A stretch of DNA of 17,847 bases, taken from assembly GCA_023266715.1 (NCBI GenBank), contig JAHFPK010000023.1, positions 1 to 17,847 on the forward strand, written 5' to 3'. The stretch comes from Hyphomicrobiales bacterium. GTDB lineage: Bacteria > Pseudomonadota > Alphaproteobacteria > Rhizobiales > Aestuariivirgaceae. The notes below the pieces were generated by a model. The model was not told the DNA's origin. It saw only the letters and a program-made list of their open reading frames with translations, and did no database searches. Below are positions 8,968-15,528 of this stretch, piece after piece. The position numbers and the translations under genes were made by a program. Numbering within the stretch: the stretch's first letter is position 1; each line of letters starts with the position of its first letter.

Positions 8968-10677
8968 TCAACCGTCCTTCTTCGCCGATTTGGCGAGTTT
9001 CGCCAGCTTCGCAATATCTTCTTCCGTAAAAATTGGCCTGACACCAAGAAGGGGTGCGATCCGTTCAATGATCTTGCCGGCCGTGGGTACGGCATTCCAG
9101 CCCGCAGTGGCAAAACCATAGGTTTCCGGCGTGGCCTTCGGTTCGTCCAGCATGACGATAATGGCATATCGTGGATTATCCATCGGGAAGGCCCCAATGA
9201 AGGAATTCAGCAACTTGTCCGGGTTGTAACGGCCACCAACGACTTTTTCCGCGGTGCCGGTTTTTCCACCCACCCGGTAGCCGATGACATCGGCTTTGGA
9301 GGCCGTTCCCTCGGTCACATTAAGCCGGAAGAGATAACGCATTTTTTCGCTGGTTTCCGGCTTTACAATGCGCTTTGCCAGCACGTCCGCTTCGGCCACA
9401 TCGCGTTTCAGGAACGTCGGGGCGGTCATCACGCCATTGTTAAGCAATCCACCAATCACCGAAATCCCTTGCAAGGGCTGTACGGCAAAACCATGGCCAA
9501 AGGCGGCAGTGGCGGTCACAAGCTTGCTCCAGCGTTTGGGCAGAAGCGGCTTCGCACTTTCCGGAACTTCCGTGGTGAGCCGGTCAAACAGCCCGACGCG
9601 GCGCAGGAATTCCTGGTGCCCTTCTATCCCCACGTCCAGCGCCATTTTTGCAGTGCCGATATTGGAAGAGTTGGTGAAAATCTCCGGGACCGTCAGCACC
9701 CGCCGCTGGGCGTGATAGTCGCTGATGCTAGCATTGCCGATCACCAAGGGAAAGCGCGCATCATATTTGCCATTGAGGTTTGTCACCCCATAGTCAAAGG
9801 CCATGGCGAAAGTGATGGCCTTGATGACCGAGCCGAGTTCAAAAACACCACTCGTCATCATGTTCGCCTGTTCCTTACGGAACTTCTTGTCTTCTTGGTT
9901 GGGGTTGAAATCCGGCAATGACACGAGAGCGATAATTTCTCCCGTCGTAATATCAAGAACAATACCCCCCGCCGCAATGGCCTTGAACTTTGCAACAGCG
10001 GACGCAAGCTCATCGGCCAGCGCGTGCTGCACGCGTGTGTCCGTGGCAATCTGCGCCGGGCTGGCCGTGTGCCCGGAATCTTCTCCCAGCGACGCCGTAT
10101 AAATTGCTCCCCGGTCATCAAGATATTTTTCAATCCCGGCAATGCCCTTGCTGTCGAGATCGACATAACCCACCGTGTGTGCCGCAATCCTTCCCATGGG
10201 GTAAACCCGCCGGCGCTCGTTCACAAAGCCGACACCAGGAATTCCAAGATTATAGACGGCATCACGTTCTTCAGGGCTCACCTGCCGCTTAAGCCAGACA
10301 AAGGCCCGTCCCGGCTGCATGAGCTTGGCGCGCAACGCTTTCGCATCAAGATCGGGCACGGTGGCAGTGAGGCTTTCCACGGCTTCCTCCACATCAATGA
10401 TTTTCCGGGGATCGGCATAGAGAGAGGCAACGGCAATGTCCGTGGCAATCACCACACCATTGCGGTCAACAATGTCAGGCCGTGGCAGGCGCGGTTGATG
10501 CTCGGCAAGCGTATCATCTTCAACGCTTACCCCTTTCAGGATGGTGAGATTGGCCAGCTGCAGCGCAATGGCCAGGAACGCAATTGAAAAACCAATGGCG
10601 ACAAGGCGAATGCGATTCTGTCCCGCCAGTTTCACGGGGCCACCAAACCTGTCATCGGGCGCTTGCGTCATGTTCAC
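8968..10677 (-). CDS. ftsI: Septal peptidoglycan transpeptidase FtsI (PBP3)
   Basis: Division-specific class B penicillin-binding protein that crosslinks septal peptidoglycan with its partner FtsW. The 569-aa product has a short cytoplasmic tail, one transmembrane helix at about residues 25-45, a periplasmic pedestal domain and a C-terminal transpeptidase domain. Active-site motifs are complete: SVIK (283-286, the SxxK nucleophile motif), SSN (337-339) and KTG (472-474). The first codon is GTG 10677, overlapping the ftsL stop as GTGA. An in-frame ATG at 10671 is a plausible alternative, two residues shorter, but the GAGA-like ribosome site fits the GTG better. The C-terminus ends in a lysine/alanine/leucine-rich tail with two adjacent KLA units, reported separately as a finding. 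Confidence 0.96.
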   Translation of the reverse strand: MNMTQAPDDRFGGPVKLAGQNRIRLVAIGFSIAFLAIALQLANLTILKGVSVEDDTLAEHQPRLPRPDIVDRNGVVIATDIAVASLYADPRKIIDVEEAVESLTATVPDLDAKALRAKLMQPGRAFVWLKRQVSPEERDAVYNLGIPGVGFVNERRRVYPMGRIAAHTVGYVDLDSKGIAGIEKYLDDRGAIYTASLGEDSGHTASPAQIATDTRVQHALADELASAVAKFKAIAAGGIVLDITTGEIIALVSLPDFNPNQEDKKFRKEQANMMTSGVFELGSVIKAITFAMAFDYGVTNLNGKYDARFPLVIGNASISDYHAQRRVLTVPEIFTNSSNIGTAKMALDVGIEGHQEFLRRVGLFDRLTTEVPESAKPLLPKRWSKLVTATAAFGHGFAVQPLQGISVIGGLLNNGVMTAPTFLKRDVAEADVLAKRIVKPETSEKMRYLFRLNVTEGTASKADVIGYRVGGKTGTAEKVVGGRYNPDKLLNSFIGAFPMDNPRYAIIVMLDEPKATPETYGFATAGWNAVPTAGKIIERIAPLLGVRPIFTEEDIAKLAKLAKSAKKDG

Positions 10678-11024
10678 TGCATCTCTTTGAGAATATCGCC
10701 AATCACGTCCTTGCCCTTTTTCTCCAGCATGATGACAGGTTCGGCCGGGACCTTTTCAGCAAGTTCGCTTTCACTGACGAATTGCGAGGCCGTGATCGTT
10801 TTCAATTTCAAGTTCTCCTGCGCCAGTTTCTGCAGGCGGTCAGGTCGCGAAAGGCTGCTCCACTCGGCACCCAGCACTTTGATGGACTCGCGCTCTTCCA
10901 AAATGTCACGCTGCAGCCTCGCGATGTTTCGCTCAAGCCCGCGGGTCGAATGTTCCAGCGAATAGAGAACGAATGCTGATACCAGGACAGCAAGCACCAG
11001 GCAGGCGTTAAGGAATTTATGCAT
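10674..11024 (-). CDS. ftsL: Cell division protein FtsL
   Basis: Small bitopic divisome protein that normally forms a coiled-coil complex with FtsB and FtsQ and helps activate FtsWI. The 116-aa product has a very short cytoplasmic start, one transmembrane helix at about residues 5-22, and a heptad-rich stretch at about 25-58 that would form a coiled coil. A segment at about 51-82 (LGAEWSSLSRPDRLQKLA and following) resembles alphaproteobacterial FtsL proteins as I know them. Primary sequence is poorly conserved in this family, so position between rsmH and ftsI is an important part of the call. The ATG at 11024 shares its A with the rsmH stop (TGATG), with a GGAG ribosome site about 9 nt upstream. 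The stop overlaps ftsI by 4 nt. Confidence 0.9.
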   Translation of the reverse strand: MHKFLNACLVLAVLVSAFVLYSLEHSTRGLERNIARLQRDILEERESIKVLGAEWSSLSRPDRLQKLAQENLKLKTITASQFVSESELAEKVPAEPVIMLEKKGKDVIGDILKEMQ

Positions 11025-12040
11025 CAGTGACGGCTCCGTTCAATCCTTGGAATGCCGAGATCGCTGCGTGAATCAGGCCACGCCGGAGCTGCCGTGCGCG
11101 AAGCTGCCCGAAGCTTTGCGCTGCGCGCTCTCGGATTTCCATCTGCTTCCTCTTTCGTGGGATCAAGATGACCCTTGAACAACAATTCAAAGCTGGGCTG
11201 GCCCTGCTGGATGATTCCCGGCATATGGCGTGAGACTTCCGGTGTTCGCCCACTTCGCATGGCCAGAAATCGTTTCACGATGCGGTCCTCAAGCGAATGA
11301 AAACTCACCACCACCAGCCGCCCGCCAACCTCTAGAATTTTCTCAGCCTCGTGCAGGGCATCAACCAGCTCTTCCAGTTCCGCATTCACGTAAATGCGCA
11401 GCGCTTGGAAAGTTCGCGTCGCGGGATGGGTGCGGTCCTTGGCCCGCTGCGGCCCCGTTGCCTTCTCAACCGCTTTGACAAGATCAATCGTGGTCACGAT
11501 AGGTAACACGAGCCGCTGGCCTACGATTGCCTTTGCGATGGCGCGTGAGCGTGGTTCTTCGCCAAACAGGAAAATCACTTTCGCCAGCATTTCCGGAGAA
11601 TAGGTATTGACCACATCAGCCGCACTTTGCCCCACCTGCGACATGCGCATGTCGAGCGGACCCTCGCGCATGAATGAAAATCCGCGCGCCGCCTCGTCAA
11701 GCTGCATGGAGGAAACACCCACATCCAGCACCACCCCCTGTACTTTCACAAGGCCAAGACTGGCGAGGTGTTCGCTCATTATGCCAAATCGGCCTTCAAC
11801 CAGCTTGAGCCTATCAACGAATTTGTCCACCAGCGCTTGCCCGCCTGCAACGGCAGCGGGATCGCGGTCCAGCGCCACAACCCGGCAGGAAGCCGCCTCC
11901 AGAATGGCGCGGCTGTAGCCCCCCGCACCAAAGGTGCCATCGACATAAATTGCGTTATCTTTCGGGCCAAGCGCCCGCAGCACCTCGTCAAGCATGACGG
12001 GGACGTGACTCTGCTGACTTTGGCCGGATTCGGGAGTCAT
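11024..12040 (-). CDS. rsmH: 16S rRNA (cytosine(1402)-N(4))-methyltransferase RsmH (MraW)
   Basis: SAM-dependent enzyme that N4-methylates C1402 in the ribosomal P site, and the first gene of the cell-wall cluster. From ATG 12040 the product is 338 aa. The SAM-binding motif DGTFGAGGYS begins at D34, followed by ALDRDP and the family signatures LDVGVSSMQLDEAARGFSF and GPLDMRM. FHSLEDRIVKRF marks the C-terminal half. A TTG at 12049 is an in-frame alternative adding three residues, but I prefer the ATG. Neither has a clear Shine-Dalgarno. In many relatives mraZ lies immediately upstream; here it is absent and the next gene upstream is rnpB. The stop overlaps ftsL by 1 nt. Confidence 0.95.
   Translation of the reverse strand: MTPESGQSQQSHVPVMLDEVLRALGPKDNAIYVDGTFGAGGYSRAILEAASCRVVALDRDPAAVAGGQALVDKFVDRLKLVEGRFGIMSEHLASLGLVKVQGVVLDVGVSSMQLDEAARGFSFMREGPLDMRMSQVGQSAADVVNTYSPEMLAKVIFLFGEEPRSRAIAKAIVGQRLVLPIVTTIDLVKAVEKATGPQRAKDRTHPATRTFQALRIYVNAELEELVDALHEAEKILEVGGRLVVVSFHSLEDRIVKRFLAMRSGRTPEVSRHMPGIIQQGQPSFELLFKGHLDPTKEEADGNPRARSAKLRAASRTAAPAWPDSRSDLGIPRIERSRH
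12007..12038. promoter_or_regulatory. Cluster of three GANTC (CcrM-type) methylation sites
   Basis: GACTC (12007-12011), GATTC (12027-12031) and GAGTC (12034-12038) all match the palindromic GANTC target of the alphaproteobacterial cell-cycle methyltransferase CcrM. They lie in the first dozen codons of rsmH, at the head of the division gene cluster. Whether this organism encodes CcrM or a GcrA-type reader cannot be seen in the window. Confidence 0.4.
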
Positions 12041-12140
12041 TTCAGGCAATTATCACAGTGAACAAGTCGTTAATGGTTTCCCGACATTGCCCCCGACTAC
12101 ATTAACAAATAGTTTCAAATTTGCGTCATTCCACAGCAGA
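12041..12140 (-). promoter_or_regulatory. Leader between rnpB and rsmH, containing an inverted repeat
   Basis: About 100 nt separate the 3' end of rnpB from rsmH, so any dedicated dcw promoter downstream of rnpB must lie here. I see no convincing sigma-70 promoter and no classical rho-independent terminator for rnpB. The visible structure is a 7-bp perfect inverted repeat, GTTAATG at 12069-12075 and CATTAAC at 12100-12106, separated by 24 nt. The block is richer in A and T than the flanking genes. It may be a regulator site or a promoter region; function is inference. Confidence 0.35.
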
Positions 12141-12530
12141 AGTGTCAGTCGGCCTATAAGCCGGGTTCTGTCCCGGCGGTTTCCCGCCATGGATGACCAT
12201 TCATCTGGAACCTCCGTCGCCGAAGGCTTCGCGCGACCTACCCGGGCAGTGGGCCGAAAACAGCCCTGGGCCGAAGCCCGTACCACCCCTATTCGGTCTT
12301 GCTCCCGGTGGGGTTTGCCGTGCCGCAACCGTTGCCGGCCACGCGGTGCGCTCTTGCCGCACCGTTTCACCCTTGCTGCGGACAAGTCCGCGAGCGGTTT
12401 AATTTCTGTGGCACTTTCCCTGGGGTCACCCCCGCCGGGTGTTACCCGGCACCGTATTTCCGTGGAGCCCGGACTTTCCTCCCCCGCACCCTTTCGGGCC
12501 TAGCGGGAGCGGCCATCCAGCCGACTGACG
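12141..12530 (-). ncRNA. rnpB: RNase P RNA, bacterial type A
   Basis: Catalytic RNA subunit of ribonuclease P, which removes 5' leaders from pre-tRNAs. The ends pair perfectly in a 10-bp P1 helix, GTCAGTCGGC (RNA strand, 12529-12520) with GCCGACTGAC (12153-12144). The 5' half contains the conserved GAGGAAAGTCCGGGCTCC block (about 12464-12481). The 3' half contains the conserved ACAGAACCCGGCTTATAGG block (about 12152-12170), which forms helix P4 with the 5' block. CCCGGGTAGGTC and AGATGAATGG also match type A RNase P RNA. The length of about 390 nt is typical of alphaproteobacteria. The 5' end is set near 12529 by the promoter and P1; the 3' end is approximate to within a few bases. It is codirectional with and upstream of the dcw genes. 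Confidence 0.96.
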
Positions 12531-12535
12531 CAACT

Positions 12536-12564
12536 CACCTATTCCCCCCTGCCCCCGAGGTCAA
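12536..12564 (-). promoter_or_regulatory. Probable rnpB promoter
   Basis: On the minus strand a TTGACC -35 box (12564-12559), a 17-nt GC-rich spacer and a weak -10 box TAGGTG (12541-12536) lie just upstream of rnpB. Transcription would start about 6-7 nt downstream, at 12529-12530, which is exactly where helix P1 begins. The -35 is a strong match; the -10 is poor, but its placement fits the RNA end. Confidence 0.6.
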
Positions 12565-12586
12565 CAAAAACCGCTTAAAACGGCAG

Positions 12587-12607
12587 TCCGGGCAATTCCG
12601 CCCCGGA
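12587..12607. repeat. GC-rich inverted repeat in the rnpB / exported-protein spacer
   Basis: TCCGGG (12587-12592) and CCCGGA (12602-12607) form a perfect 6-bp stem with a 9-nt loop, followed on the plus strand by a run of A. It lies in the 5' leader region of the gene at 12632 and upstream of the rnpB promoter. It does not have the T-run of a terminator in either direction. It may be a leader hairpin or chance. Confidence 0.3.
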
Positions 12608-12631
12608 AAAAAGCGCGCTAAGGTGAAACCG

Positions 12632-13093
12632 ATGTTCATCCGCCTGTTCATAGTCCTTACAGTCCTTGTGCTTGGATCACCCCTCTCCGTAGCCCAGGAG
12701 CGCATATGGAATCTCGACCAGACCGACCAGGAGGCCTATCTGGTTTTTGGCGTGCCCGAAACCGACGATGTCGGCGTGAGTTTCTGGTGCACTTTGCAGT
12801 CGGGCATTGTGAAGATCTATATCCCCGAAGCAGACCCTAGTCTCAAGCCTGCAGTAAGCGTGGATATCGAACTGGTGATAGCGTCCAAGACCTACCCCTT
12901 GAAAGGCAAAACCTCCGTGAATGAGGAAGCCGCAACAATCAGCCTTGAAGCAGAACTGAAAACGGACGATCCGGTATTTGCAGGGCTTGAGACCGCCAAT
13001 CATTTTGCCGTGAAGACAGGCTCAAGCAACCACGTGTTCCCCCTGGGGGACGCAGATTTCTCAGACCTGATCGAAGTTTGCAAGAAGCCTTAA
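12632..13093 (+). CDS. Uncharacterised exported protein with two cysteines
   Basis: A 153-aa protein of unknown function. Residues 1-21 form a classical Sec signal peptide (basic start, hydrophobic core FIVLTVLVLG, cleavage near SVA-Q), so the mature protein of about 132 residues should be periplasmic. It contains just two cysteines, C53 and C150 near the C-terminus, which may form a disulfide joining the ends of the domain. The body is rich in alternating hydrophobic residues suggestive of a beta-rich fold. I recall similar unnamed proteins in other alphaproteobacteria but know no assigned function. I chose ATG 12632 because of the signal peptide and an AAGGTG ribosome site 7-8 nt upstream; the open frame back to 12299 crosses rnpB and is not coding. 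It is divergent from rnpB and its TAA overlaps that of the convergent amidase gene. Confidence 0.8.
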   Translation: MFIRLFIVLTVLVLGSPLSVAQERIWNLDQTDQEAYLVFGVPETDDVGVSFWCTLQSGIVKIYIPEADPSLKPAVSVDIELVIASKTYPLKGKTSVNEEAATISLEAELKTDDPVFAGLETANHFAVKTGSSNHVFPLGDADFSDLIEVCKKP

Positions 13094-13839
13094 ACCTGTT
13101 CCAATCCTTGCAAGAGACGATGCAGGGTGGTCACGGTCGATGAATCGGCAATCCCGTCAATGCGTGAAGGTCTGAAATGGCGCTGAAATGCCCGCACCAT
13201 GACTTGCGTGAGGCCATCATAAATTCCGCTGATCTCGGCTGCATAACCATAAAGCCGCAGCATGGCCTGAAGCGCCTCAACCGCCTGGCCTTCGTCACCC
13301 AATTGCAGGAATGAACCCCCATCAACCGGCTCGGGCGTCACCCAATGGCCAACACCCTCCGCATGGAGGCGCGCCCAGTCAAATTTTTCGCCGGGATCAA
13401 TTTTTCGCGTCGGCGCAATATCCGAATGGGCCAGCACCCGAGCGGGGTGGATTGCATGCCGCGCGATGATATCCTTGCACAGGGCGATGATGGCCAGCAC
13501 CTGTGCTTCCGGAAAATCCGGGTAACCGGCCGTGTGGCCGGGATTTTGAATTTCGATCCCGATGGAACAGGAATTGATGTCCTCTTCGTCCTTCCAGGAG
13601 GAAACGCCCGCATGCCAGGCTCGCATGTCCTCATCCACCATCTGGATAATGACGCCCCGCTCATCAATCAAATAGTGGCACGAGACTTTCGATTCGGGAT
13701 CACACAGCCAGCGGCACGCCGCCTTTGCATCACCCATGCCCGTATAATGCAGGATAAGCATGTCGGGCTTGTGGCCATTCTGCCGTGGCTCAATATTGGG
13801 CGAGGGCAGAAATGTGGAGGCCAGCGCCGACCGTGTCAC
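13090..13839 (-). CDS. ampD: AmpD-type N-acetylmuramoyl-L-alanine amidase with peptidoglycan-binding domain
   Basis: Zinc amidase that cleaves the MurNAc-L-Ala bond, probably acting on (anhydro)muropeptides during cell-wall recycling. The Amidase_2 domain fills about residues 20-160. The likely zinc ligands are H31 (LHYTG), H138 (AHSDIAP) and D148, with E96 (GIEIQNPG) and K146 in the AmpD catalytic positions; the K-x-D spacing matches. Residues about 176-245 are a C-terminal PG_binding_1 domain, which E. coli AmpD lacks but AmiD has. There is no signal peptide or lipobox, which argues for a cytoplasmic AmpD role over an AmiD role. The start codon is GTG 13839, overlapping the TerB-DnaJ gene stop (GTGA), with a strong AAGGAG 8 nt upstream. 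It converges with the exported-protein gene over 4 nt. The family is certain; the exact substrate is inferred. Confidence 0.9.
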   Translation of the reverse strand: MTRSALASTFLPSPNIEPRQNGHKPDMLILHYTGMGDAKAACRWLCDPESKVSCHYLIDERGVIIQMVDEDMRAWHAGVSSWKDEEDINSCSIGIEIQNPGHTAGYPDFPEAQVLAIIALCKDIIARHAIHPARVLAHSDIAPTRKIDPGEKFDWARLHAEGVGHWVTPEPVDGGSFLQLGDEGQAVEALQAMLRLYGYAAEISGIYDGLTQVMVRAFQRHFRPSRIDGIADSSTVTTLHRLLQGLEQV

Positions 13840-14525
13840 AGTTGGTGCTCCTTCAAAATCTGCTCATAGGCGGCATTGATCCGGGCCAATCGGTCAGTTG
13901 CCAGCAGCACCATTTCTTTCGGCACGCCTGCTGCAATCTGCTTGTCCGGATGATTGTCGCGCACGAGTTTGCGGTAGCGTGTTTTTATCGCCGCCAACTC
14001 GGATGTCCTTGCCACTCCCAAAATCAAATAAGGATCATCAGCACCGGCACTCGCATGGCGCGCCTTGATGCGTGCAAAATCATGGCTGTTGAAACCAAAA
14101 TGTTGCGCGACCTTTTCTAGATAGATCAGTTCTGCGGGATGAAGCGTTCCATCCGCCTTCGCAATATGGAAAAGCCCGTCCATCACATTTTCAAGAGTGG
14201 CGGCCCGCGCATGAAAAAGCCGAGCAATCTGGCGAGCATAGGAATCGTAGCCCGCCACATCCTGCTTTGCGAGATTGAACACCCGCGCAACGGCGGCAAG
14301 TTCCGATTGTGGAACATGGAACACCTGCTTGAATGCCTTTACTTCTTCCCCAGTGACAATCCCATCGGCTTTCGCCATCTTCGCGCCCAGGGCAATCATG
14401 CCAATGGTAAAGCCAAGGGATTTCTCGGGAGCAGTTGTCCGCGACTGGGCCAGCTTTACAAGAAAGCTGCCAATCGAATCTCCAACAAGGGCAAGTGCCT
14501 CGCTAATGCGGGTCCAGATCGACAT
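13836..14525 (-). CDS. TerB-DnaJ co-chaperone (DjlA-like, soluble)
   Basis: A 229-aa protein with an N-terminal TerB-like helical domain (about residues 35-160) and a C-terminal J domain (about 165-227). The TerB part has two matched AKADG segments (51-55 and 122-126), each followed by an acidic helix start, as in the repeat structure of this family. The J domain keeps the HPD tripeptide at 192-194, needed to stimulate the ATPase of DnaK. This architecture is that of DjlA, but no transmembrane anchor is visible at the N-terminus, so it is probably cytosolic. The client and process are unknown. Start is ATG 14525. The stop overlaps the amidase start by 4 nt, so the two are co-translated. As I recall, this pair also lies next to the dcw cluster in other Hyphomicrobiales. 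Confidence 0.88.
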   Translation of the reverse strand: MSIWTRISEALALVGDSIGSFLVKLAQSRTTAPEKSLGFTIGMIALGAKMAKADGIVTGEEVKAFKQVFHVPQSELAAVARVFNLAKQDVAGYDSYARQIARLFHARAATLENVMDGLFHIAKADGTLHPAELIYLEKVAQHFGFNSHDFARIKARHASAGADDPYLILGVARTSELAAIKTRYRKLVRDNHPDKQIAAGVPKEMVLLATDRLARINAAYEQILKEHQL

Positions 14526-14548
14526 GTACTGCAGAGCTTAGGGGCCAA

Positions 14549-14881
14549 TTAGGTTTTTTTGAAATAGTGAAGAAGTTTGAATACAGGTACATCAATATCC
14601 TGGTGCTGGGCCAGCCGGCGTTCCACATGCCAAGCCCGTCCGGCGGTCCAGACTGTTGCAATAATGGCAGGGACCAGCCCTAAAACCATAAGCCCCTCGG
14701 ACAGGATGTCCGGCAAACCAAGAAGCTTGGAAAACGCCCAAATTGTGGTCAACGATGCCGCCCCCCACAGGCAAAAGGCAAGCAAAGTTACCCCCGAAGC
14801 GGCAATAAAACAGCCAAGGGGACTAAAGGCCTGTGACGAACCTTTTGGGGGCACATCCGGTTTTATGAGTTCCTGTTCCAT
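14549..14881 (-). CDS. Small two-helix membrane protein of unknown function
   Basis: A 110-aa protein I do not recognise. It has a hydrophilic proline-containing start (about residues 1-20), two hydrophobic segments likely to span the membrane (about 22-45 and 62-81), and a basic, histidine-containing C-terminal tail ending LLHYFKKT. The positive tail suggests both ends are cytoplasmic. I chose ATG 14881; the frame extends 12 codons upstream to a TTG at 14917, which would place charged and cysteine residues in front and looks less natural. It lies 23 nt upstream of the TerB-DnaJ gene and 58 nt downstream of the second MlaC-like gene on the same strand, so it is probably part of that transcript. 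Confidence 0.7.
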   Translation of the reverse strand: MEQELIKPDVPPKGSSQAFSPLGCFIAASGVTLLAFCLWGAASLTTIWAFSKLLGLPDILSEGLMVLGLVPAIIATVWTAGRAWHVERRLAQHQDIDVPVFKLLHYFKKT

Positions 14882-14939
14882 GGGGGTTGATATGCCCTCG
14901 CAACCCGAAAATTGCAACCGTTGCGGAATATCCTTCGCT

Positions 14940-15500
14940 TTAGCGGGTGAGCGCTGCCACCAGTTGGCTCACATCGCCCTTGCGCTTGGAAATATATGAG
15001 GTGAACAGGCCACGCTGCAAATAGGTGAGCGAAAAACCCATGACCTTGACGTCGGCCACCTTGTATGTCCCGCCGCTCCAGTTGAGTTTCCAGCGCACAT
15101 TGTAGGCTTGGCCCGAAAGCAGATAGACTTTGCTGCCGACGATGACGTCCTTGTTATCGTCAACTGTTGCCTCGCCAATCTCATATTTGGCCACGCGGTA
15201 TTCGCGCGATTGCTCGGCAAAATAGCGCGACATGAAAGTGACAACACCCTGATAGTATCTGCTCCGCTGATTGGCACGCAGATTGGGCTTGTACTGTCCG
15301 AGGGAATAATTTGAAATTCCGGCGACATCCGCATAGGTATCAATGACATCGGCAAACTTGCCTACGGTTCCCAAACGATGAGCCGCCAGCATGTCCTTGC
15401 CGAACCGCCTCATAAACGCGATTGAAGGGTGCTCATCTGCAAATGCAGGCTTAATGGAACTAACAGCAATGAATGCCAGAAGGGCACGACGCGTAATCAT
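14940..15500 (-). CDS. MlaC/Ttg2D-family periplasmic phospholipid-binding protein (copy 2)
   Basis: A 186-aa member of the Tol_Tol_Ttg2 (MlaC) family, whose studied members ferry phospholipids through the periplasm between the outer membrane and an MlaFEDB-type ABC transporter. Residues 1-21 form a signal peptide beginning MITRRALLAF and ending KPAFA; the RR followed by hydrophobic residues resembles a twin-arginine signal. Family features are the segment IDTYADVAGISNYSLGQYKPNLR, a central stretch on building the lipid cavity (DVIVGSKVYL), and a C-terminal block KVADVKVMGFSLTYLQRG. Start is ATG 15500. It follows the first MlaC-like gene in tandem after an 80-nt gap. No mlaA, mlaB, mlaD, mlaE or mlaF lies in the window, so its partner transporter must be elsewhere. 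Confidence 0.86.
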   Translation of the reverse strand: MITRRALLAFIAVSSIKPAFADEHPSIAFMRRFGKDMLAAHRLGTVGKFADVIDTYADVAGISNYSLGQYKPNLRANQRSRYYQGVVTFMSRYFAEQSREYRVAKYEIGEATVDDNKDVIVGSKVYLLSGQAYNVRWKLNWSGGTYKVADVKVMGFSLTYLQRGLFTSYISKRKGDVSQLVAALTR

Positions 15501-15528
15501 GATTCAATTTTTCCCAAGGAACTCTTCG

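Noticed and set aside
12078..12099. MraZ-type GGG repeats before rsmH (minus-strand GTCGGGGGCAATGTCGGG)
   Set aside because: The repeated GTCGGG is spaced 12 nt rather than the 10-nt period of known MraZ boxes, only two units are present, and no mraZ gene is seen.
12587..12612. Possible rho-independent terminator at the GC-rich hairpin
   Set aside because: On the plus strand the hairpin is followed by A rather than T, and on the minus strand the T-run precedes it, so it does not fit a terminator in either direction.
12299..12631. Upstream extension of the exported-protein frame
   Set aside because: It runs across rnpB on the opposite strand; the signal peptide and ribosome site both point to ATG 12632.
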